Shown: positions 37,079-41,458 of the stretch, piece after piece
Layout: each line of letters opens with the position of its first letter
Position numbering within the stretch: the first letter of the stretch is position 1
Assembly: GCA_002733575.1 (NCBI GenBank)
Contig: NVWB01000167.1
Coordinates: 1-41,458 of the forward strand
DNA: 41,458 bases
Direction: 5' to 3'
Source of the DNA: Blastopirellula sp.
Lineage (GTDB): Bacteria > Planctomycetota > Planctomycetia > Pirellulales > Pirellulaceae
Notes under the pieces: model-generated
Seen by the model: the letters and a program-made list of their open reading frames with translations, nothing else
Database searches by the model: none
Told to the model about the DNA's origin: nothing
Made by a program: the position numbers and the translations under genes

Positions 37079-37561
37079 AAAAAATCCTAAAAAATAAAGT
37101 GAGGTAAGTTAAAAATACATCTGTCAGAAAATTTGTGAGAACTTCTCTACTCGTAAACTGCATTGAGTCACTATGACCCTCTTGGCTAATACTCCTCTCA
37201 ATCTGCGTATTAAGTTCACTGAAACTCTGCCCAGATGCTTATGACAAAAATTTACCGCAGAGATGTAAACTATGCAGATTTTATTTTTTCTGTTGCGTAA
37301 TCAGCCTATGGGAAGACGATCACAAATTCTGAAAAGGGCAGAGAGGCAAAAATGGTATGTGGCTTTAAGAATTTGAATGGAAGACTTATGCAAGAAGAAT
37401 CTTTGGGCAAGGTTTACACTTTCTAGATAAAATTACTAACTCATAAAACGAAGGGCTTCGTATATTTTGTTTGAAAGACAGATCACGAATTGCCACGTTT
37501 ATACGGAGCTGCTTTTGTCGAAATCACTACCTTTAAAGTCAGAAGAGGAATTACAAGAATT
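37079..37561. other. Divergent intergenic region between rhs and GT25 gene
   Basis: The 483 nt contain no gene I can support. They must hold the promoters for rhs (leftwards) and the GT25 gene (rightwards). The sequence is A/T-rich, but no promoter pair can be assigned with confidence. The frame of the GT25 gene extends back to a TTG at 37490. Confidence 0.35.
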
Positions 37562-38878
37562 ATGGTGTTAGAGAAGTATTTTGAGCGTGTTTATTGTGTC
37601 AATTTGGATCGAAGGCCAGATCGCTGGGAAGCATTTCAGGCGGGAGTACCAAAAGATTGGCCATTTGTCAAAATCAAAAGAGTATCTGCGGTCGATGGAG
37701 AAAGATGTACTCCGCCTTCCTGGTGGAAGCAAGGAAAAGGCGCATGGGGTTGCTATAAGACTCATCTAGGGCTGATAGAGAAATGTTTAAATGAAAATGT
37801 CAACTCAGTTCTTCTCTTAGAAGATGACGCCACATTTCCAGATTCATTTCTTGAAGATGTCGCGCAATATCTCAAACATGTTCCCTATCACTGGGGCATG
37901 CTCTACTTGGGTGGCCAGCATCTACAAGCCGATCAAGGACAGCCTAAGAAATTCAACGATTGGGTTTATCAACCATTCAATGTCAATCGCACTCATGCTT
38001 GGGCTCTACATGGTCGTTGCATGAAAAAGACGTACCAATATCTCAGTAATATGGAAAAAGAGAATCATACCCATATTGATCATTATCTAGGCCGTATGCA
38101 CCAAAAGAGAGAAGATCAAATCTTTACACCGAAGCATTGGCTAGTTGGTCAAGCCGAGGGAGATAGCAACATCGCAGGACGTCATTTTGAAGAACGATTT
38201 TGGGCAAATGCGGAGAATTTAAATAAAAACTGGTCGGATCACCCTTTTGTTGCAGTGATTGGCTTGCACAGCTCAGGCTCGTCTTGCTGTGCAGGCGTAT
38301 TGCATCATCTGGGGCTACACCTAGGTAATCACCTAGTTGGATATTATGGCAACCAACCAAATCATAATTGTGGATTTGAAGCTATCGGACTGGCACGCTT
38401 TCTGGAGAGGGCTATTCCGTTGCCTAGAACATCTTGGATGCGTTCGGAAGAAGAGCGTGCAAAGTTTTTTAAAAAATGGATCAATGAAAAACGAGTGGAA
38501 GCACTCTCAAAAGGAACTATCGCTTGCGGTAAACATCCGCTGCTTTGCCAAGCTGGCAGCGATTTGAAAAGTGTTTGTGGCGACCATCTTAAAGTTGTAC
38601 ATATCAACAGGCCGCTTGAAGAATCGATTAAGAGCTTACAAAAAAGATGCCCTAAGATTGATCTCAAATGTATTGCCGAACATCAACGATGGCTTTGGAA
38701 AGGTAAAAAGGAACTCATCAGTGATACTAAAGATGTATTAACTATAGAGTATGCCGATTTGCTTGGTGATCCAGCGATTGAAGTAAACCGTATTTGCAAG
38801 TTCTTGGGTATTGAGCCCTCTACAAAACAATACAAATCTGCAATCGAATATGTGAAACCCGACCAGAAACACGTTTAA
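37562..38878 (+). CDS. GT25 glycosyltransferase fused to a sulfotransferase-like domain
   Basis: This two-domain protein has 438 residues from ATG 37562; upstream frame residues are not family-like. The N-terminal half is a GT25 (LPS-type) glycosyltransferase: RVYCVNLDRRPDRWEAF near 9-25, an AWGCYKTHLGLIE block, and the LLLEDDATFPDSF metal/nucleotide-sugar motif near 83-95. The C-terminal half looks like a PAPS-dependent sulfotransferase: the phosphosulfate loop VIGLHSSGSSCCAGVLHHLG and a later LKVVHINRPLEESIKSLQKR. It would add and perhaps sulfate a sugar on a surface polysaccharide or glycoprotein. The methyltransferase gene follows 15 nt later, probably co-transcribed. The sulfotransferase part is less certain. 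Confidence 0.83.
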   Translation: MVLEKYFERVYCVNLDRRPDRWEAFQAGVPKDWPFVKIKRVSAVDGERCTPPSWWKQGKGAWGCYKTHLGLIEKCLNENVNSVLLLEDDATFPDSFLEDVAQYLKHVPYHWGMLYLGGQHLQADQGQPKKFNDWVYQPFNVNRTHAWALHGRCMKKTYQYLSNMEKENHTHIDHYLGRMHQKREDQIFTPKHWLVGQAEGDSNIAGRHFEERFWANAENLNKNWSDHPFVAVIGLHSSGSSCCAGVLHHLGLHLGNHLVGYYGNQPNHNCGFEAIGLARFLERAIPLPRTSWMRSEEERAKFFKKWINEKRVEALSKGTIACGKHPLLCQAGSDLKSVCGDHLKVVHINRPLEESIKSLQKRCPKIDLKCIAEHQRWLWKGKKELISDTKDVLTIEYADLLGDPAIEVNRICKFLGIEPSTKQYKSAIEYVKPDQKHV

Positions 38879-38893
38879 AAACAATTTAAATCG

Positions 38894-39535
38894 ATGACTT
38901 ATAAATTAAAATTAAGAAAGAATATAATGATTACAAAAGAACCTAATAAACATCGTTCTTACATTGGAAACATGTGGGAACGTATCGGTCAATTGCAATT
39001 TGATTTCCTTATTACTCAAGGCCTTGAGAAACCTCATGTTCTCTATGATATCGCCTGTGGTTCTCTAAGAGCTGGCATCCACATCATCCCCTATTTAAAC
39101 CAGGGCAACTACTGCGGTATCGAAAAACATGATTGGTTGATTAGTGCCGGCACGCTTTTGGAACTTCCCCAAAAAGTCTATAGTCAACAAAAACCAGAGT
39201 TGGTTATCTCCGATAAATTTGAGTTTGAAAAGTTTTCTAAATCCCCCGATTTTTGCATTGCTCAATCTTTGTTCACTCACTTACCTGTTTCTGAAATCAA
39301 GGATTGCTTGGAGAAGCTTAGGGCTGTTGCCAAGCCAACCACGGTTTTGTTTGCAACATTCTTTGAGACATCCACGGAAGTCAAGAATCCGAATGTGCAG
39401 AGTGATGCCCAGGGGTGGCGTTACACACTCAATCAAATGCAATTGTTTGGAAAACACACTGGTTGGCTCCTGGAATATATTGGCAATTGGGGACATCCTA
39501 AAGGACAAAAGATGTTGAAGTATACACCCGTGTAA
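38894..39535 (+). CDS. SAM-dependent methyltransferase
   Basis: The 213 residues (202 from the internal ATG at 38927, which has AAGAAAG upstream) form a class I methyltransferase. Motif I is YDIACGSLRAG near 51-61, then YCGIEKHDWLI, and IAQSLFTHLPVSEIKDCLEKL as the motif IV/V region near 122-142. The SLRAG variant and the GIEKHDW segment match small methyltransferases found in glycan and nonribosomal clusters. Its placement right behind the GT25-sulfotransferase gene suggests sugar methylation in the same pathway. A strong hairpin follows. Substrate unknown. Confidence 0.85.
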   Translation: MTYKLKLRKNIMITKEPNKHRSYIGNMWERIGQLQFDFLITQGLEKPHVLYDIACGSLRAGIHIIPYLNQGNYCGIEKHDWLISAGTLLELPQKVYSQQKPELVISDKFEFEKFSKSPDFCIAQSLFTHLPVSEIKDCLEKLRAVAKPTTVLFATFFETSTEVKNPNVQSDAQGWRYTLNQMQLFGKHTGWLLEYIGNWGHPKGQKMLKYTPV

Positions 39536-39573
39536 GGAGATCGAATTCTGTGAAAGGAACTGTTTTGAATAAA

Positions 39574-39612
39574 CAACACCGCCGTACCTAACTCATGTGA
39601 ACGGCGGTGTTG
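39574..39612. terminator. Strong hairpin after the methyltransferase gene
   Basis: A perfect 12-bp stem CAACACCGCCGT / ACGGCGGTGTTG with a 15-nt loop lies 38 nt after the methyltransferase stop. It is flanked by GGAAAAAT rather than a T-run on the plus strand, so it may work in both directions or only as an mRNA end. Confidence 0.6.
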
Positions 39613-39664
39613 GAAAAATATAAATTGGTGAGAACAATTTCATTTACCACAGTCTCGTGATGGT

Positions 39665-39833
39665 TTAACGTGTTGAAGCAAGCATTGTCCCAATCGCCAA
39701 CGGTTGATCAATAACCGGATATAACAAATTCGTTCCATATTTCAATTCTAATCGTCCGCCCCACTGATCCAGCAAGATACAAGCGAACAACTCAACAAGA
39801 CGCTCAGATCGCAAATGCGACACACGCAGAGTG
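39665..39833 (-). pseudogene. 3' remnant of an unidentified gene
   Basis: A minus-strand frame reads SERLVELFACILLDQWGG, RLELKYGTNLLYPVIDQ and PLAIGTMLASTR before a TAA, clearly protein-like but without start. A stop lies just upstream in the same frame. Its QWGGRLELKY part recurs at 29868-29906. It lies directly downstream of the remnant gene at 39948-40370, with an 11-bp hairpin (ATCCCAGCAGT / ACTGCTGGGAT, 39845-39883) between them. Family unknown. Confidence 0.45.
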
Positions 39834-39844
39834 GCTCAAGATGA

Positions 39845-39883
39845 ATCCCAGCAGTGAATAGCGAACTTTTCAACTGCTGGGAT
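39845..39883. terminator. Hairpin downstream of the 39948-40370 frame
   Basis: An 11-bp perfect inverted repeat ATCCCAGCAGT / ACTGCTGGGAT with a 17-nt loop lies 65 nt past the stop of the minus-strand gene. There is no T-run, so function is uncertain. Confidence 0.4.
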
Positions 39884-39947
39884 GTTATAAATGTTAGCTT
39901 TGTTAGCTTATCATTAACAAAACTGATCATCGAGCAATATCGTACGA

Positions 39948-40370
39948 TTATTTCTTCTTCGCTGTGGTAACAAGCACGAACGAACCATCGATTTCCATCG
40001 ACCAGAGTTGGAGGTTTCCTAATCGATCAAGCAAATAATATTCATGCTTAGGGCCAGTTCTTTTTTCGTGCATGAATCTTCTTCCTTGTGCCGCTGATTG
40101 CTCTATGATTTTATCCGAGCCAGCACTTCCATCTCTGTAGATTTTTTCCATGAACAGTTCGTCGTTCTTAATGTAGATAGTAATATGCCCTGGAGATGGT
40201 TCTTCCTCTTGAATCCATTCACCGATGATAACTTGTGGATAGCAGTTGAAAAACGTAGCGCTGGGCGGTGGAATCGCGGTTGAAATATGTAGCGCACATT
40301 TGAACACATGCGGTTGATTGAACTCAGAGCTATCTGAATCTTCGGCATTCAACGGATGCTCGTTTTGCAT
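39948..40370 (-). pseudogene. Gene remnant with 5' end replaced by an IS21-type end
   Basis: The frame has 140 codons, but codons about 21-46 translate the IS21-type end at 40232-40307, so the true N-terminus is lost. The genuine part starts near IIGEWIQEEE and includes ITIYIKNDELFMEKIYRD, IIEQSAAQGRRFMHEKRT and HEYYLLDRLGNLQLWSMEIDG. I do not recognise the family. A partial, stop-containing copy of its middle lies at 29923-30036. It could still be expressed as a fused frame; more likely it is decaying. Confidence 0.5.
40232..40307 (+). mobile_element. Solo IS21-type terminal sequence, second copy
   Basis: It begins TGTGGATAGCAGTTGAAAAA and continues CGTAGCG, CGGTGGAATCGCGGTTGA and GCGCACATTTGAACAC, nearly identical to 8392-8463 and similar at its start to the IS21 end at 24275. 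It is inserted into the remnant gene at 39948-40370 and has no transposase. Confidence 0.6.
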
Positions 40371-40787
40371 ATGAATTACGTCTCTGCATCAAGTGAGCCG
40401 GATTCTGCACCAATTCATCCAAGACACTCTCATTTCCTCAAAGAAATAGACTTAGTTCGAGACATACCCCCTCTAACATTGAGGACTTTCTTCTATCTAA
40501 AGATCATCTGTTCCTGGACCAATAAATGGGGTCCACCATAGATTGAGCTCGCACACATTTCCATAATTTAGAGGAATCATCACCCTTAGCAACCGAATCT
40601 AAATCAATGGATTGAATTGTATGGATGCCTGGAAGAAAAAATATAAGATTAAAAAACTCCTCAGTCTGTTGATTTCATAAATATAGAGATCAATGTCCTC
40701 AATCAAATCAACCAACTCGCAATCTGCTCATGCTTCGATTGAAATAGAACTCGGAACAGCACCTTTTAAATCGACAGAGAAGCACCA
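40371..40787. other. Intergenic stretch without recognisable gene
   Basis: Only short frames without family resemblance occur (for example 40356-40541). Nothing else can be supported. The region separates the remnant gene from the broken glycosyltransferase. Confidence 0.3.
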
Positions 40788-41246
40788 ATGGCACAGTCTG
40801 AATTAGCAGCAATAACTTGTTACTTCAACCCGGTCGACTATGAGAGTCGTCGGGTTAATTATTTTCGGTATGCGGAGTCGTTGGAGCGGCAAGGGATTTC
40901 GCATTGGGTGATTGAGGCGGCGCTGCCTGGTTCGGAGTTTGCGATCCCTAAAACCGATCAGGTGATTCAAGTTCGTTTGCCAGAAGAGGGTTGGCTGTGG
41001 CAGAAAGAACGGTTGCTCAACTTGCTGATAAAACAGTTGCCTTCGCATATCACCAAGGTGGCTTGGCTCGATTGTGATATTCTGTTTCACAACGACAATT
41101 GGGGCCAAGAATAAGTTCGCGGGTACGTGGGCTACATTCCCACGCACATTTCTGACTTATGGCACGGCAGTCTGACTGACCGAAAGTACAAAACGTGGTC
41201 GATGCCGTGCGACCCATCGTCATCACACAAAACTTTTTGGCCATGA
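40788..41246 (+). pseudogene. Glycosyltransferase-like gene broken by internal deletion
   Basis: The first 108 codons read like the start of a sugar-transferase family: AAITCYFNPVDYESRRVNYFRYAESL, WQKERLLNLLIKQLP and the metal-site-like VAWLDCDILFHNDNW. A TAA follows. The same frame then continues with a piece of the C-terminal part of such proteins (GYVGYIPTHISDLWHGSLTDRKYKT) before losing similarity. The central portion, probably over a hundred residues, is missing at the stop-codon junction near 41110. Family assignment is by pattern memory; the broken state is well supported by the joined segments. Confidence 0.65.
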
Positions 41247-41303
41247 AATATCTTAACGTAAAATAGAGGTAAACCGGGAAACGACCTATTATAATTGGAG
41301 CGT

Positions 41304-41458
41304 GTGGTGCCCGCTATCCATGCTGTCGGTTATCCTGTGGTTTTATCATCGCAAACTCAAACGGATCGTGCTTTGGCAAACATTGTATTCACTTGGGAAC
41401 TTGGATCAGGTCTCGGTCATGTCGGCCCGTTCTATCCCATTGCCCAGCAACTAATCGA
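41304..41458 (+). CDS. 5' part of a glycosyltransferase-like gene (cut by window end)
   Basis: The frame from GTG 41304 (GGAG shortly upstream) runs off the window. A more likely family start is the TTG at 41373, giving LANIVFTWELGSGLGHVGPFYPIAQQL. The WELGSGLGHVGPFYPIA pattern matches the N-terminal nucleotide-binding loop of GT1/UDP-glucuronosyltransferase-like enzymes, which transfer sugars to acceptor molecules. Only about 50 codons are visible, so the call is tentative. Confidence 0.5.
   Translation, partial: MVPAIHAVGYPVVLSSQTQTDRALANIVFTWELGSGLGHVGPFYPIAQQLI

Overview
The window looks like a chromosomal segment of a planctomycete (Pirellulales/Planctomycetales-like). The evidence is the adjacent DUF1592-type planctomycete cytochrome c protein and DUF1552 protein, a BBP2-type barrel porin, two SHD1-plus-propeller proteins, and a giant Rhs/YD-repeat protein. 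All calls come from reading translated sequence and DNA by eye; no database search was run.

Region 1 (1-9.5 kb) is a type I-G (formerly I-U) CRISPR-Cas locus read leftwards: cas3 (helicase first, HD domain last), csb3, csb1 (Cas7), csb2 (Cas5-Cas6 fusion), a 359-nt gap, cas2, a Cas4-Cas1 fusion, a leader, and one CRISPR repeat at 54-91. The locus appears eroded. The Cas4-Cas1 fusion has lost its middle in frame, so the Cas4 C-terminus and the Cas1 N-terminal domain are missing. No second repeat lies at one spacer's distance from the repeat that is present. A relic of another cas3 5' end sits just upstream of the intact cas3, and its stop codon overlaps the cas3 start (ATGA). A stranded IS21-type end and an unrecognised 261-aa protein follow.

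Region 2 (9.7-19.5 kb) holds the DUF1552/DUF1592 pair, a porin, a large hybrid histidine kinase and a ferritin. Three diverged copies of a roughly 240-280 bp element with terminal inverted repeats (a MITE-like family) lie exactly between these units.

Region 3 (20.1-29.7 kb) holds tandem SHD1/propeller paralogues, a 5'-truncated IS21 remnant (istB), a complete bacterial RNA-repair operon (hen1-pnkp) and a small SEC-C protein.

Region 4 (29.8-41.5 kb) is dominated by a 2126-aa Rhs protein. It has an unusual cysteine-rich N-terminus with a DxSGS motif and a cysteine-rich C-terminal tip. A four-helix membrane protein gene overlaps its 3' end behind a strong Shine-Dalgarno sequence and is the natural candidate immunity gene. 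Around it lie scrambled short duplications, including an rhs-internal fragment downstream of the operon. To the right are a GT25-sulfotransferase fusion, a methyltransferase, gene remnants, a broken glycosyltransferase and the 5' end of another glycosyltransferase-like gene.

The best leads for something undescribed are the Rhs tip with its overlapping membrane protein, the shortened Cas4-Cas1 in a one-repeat type I-G locus, and the operon-bounding inverted-repeat element.
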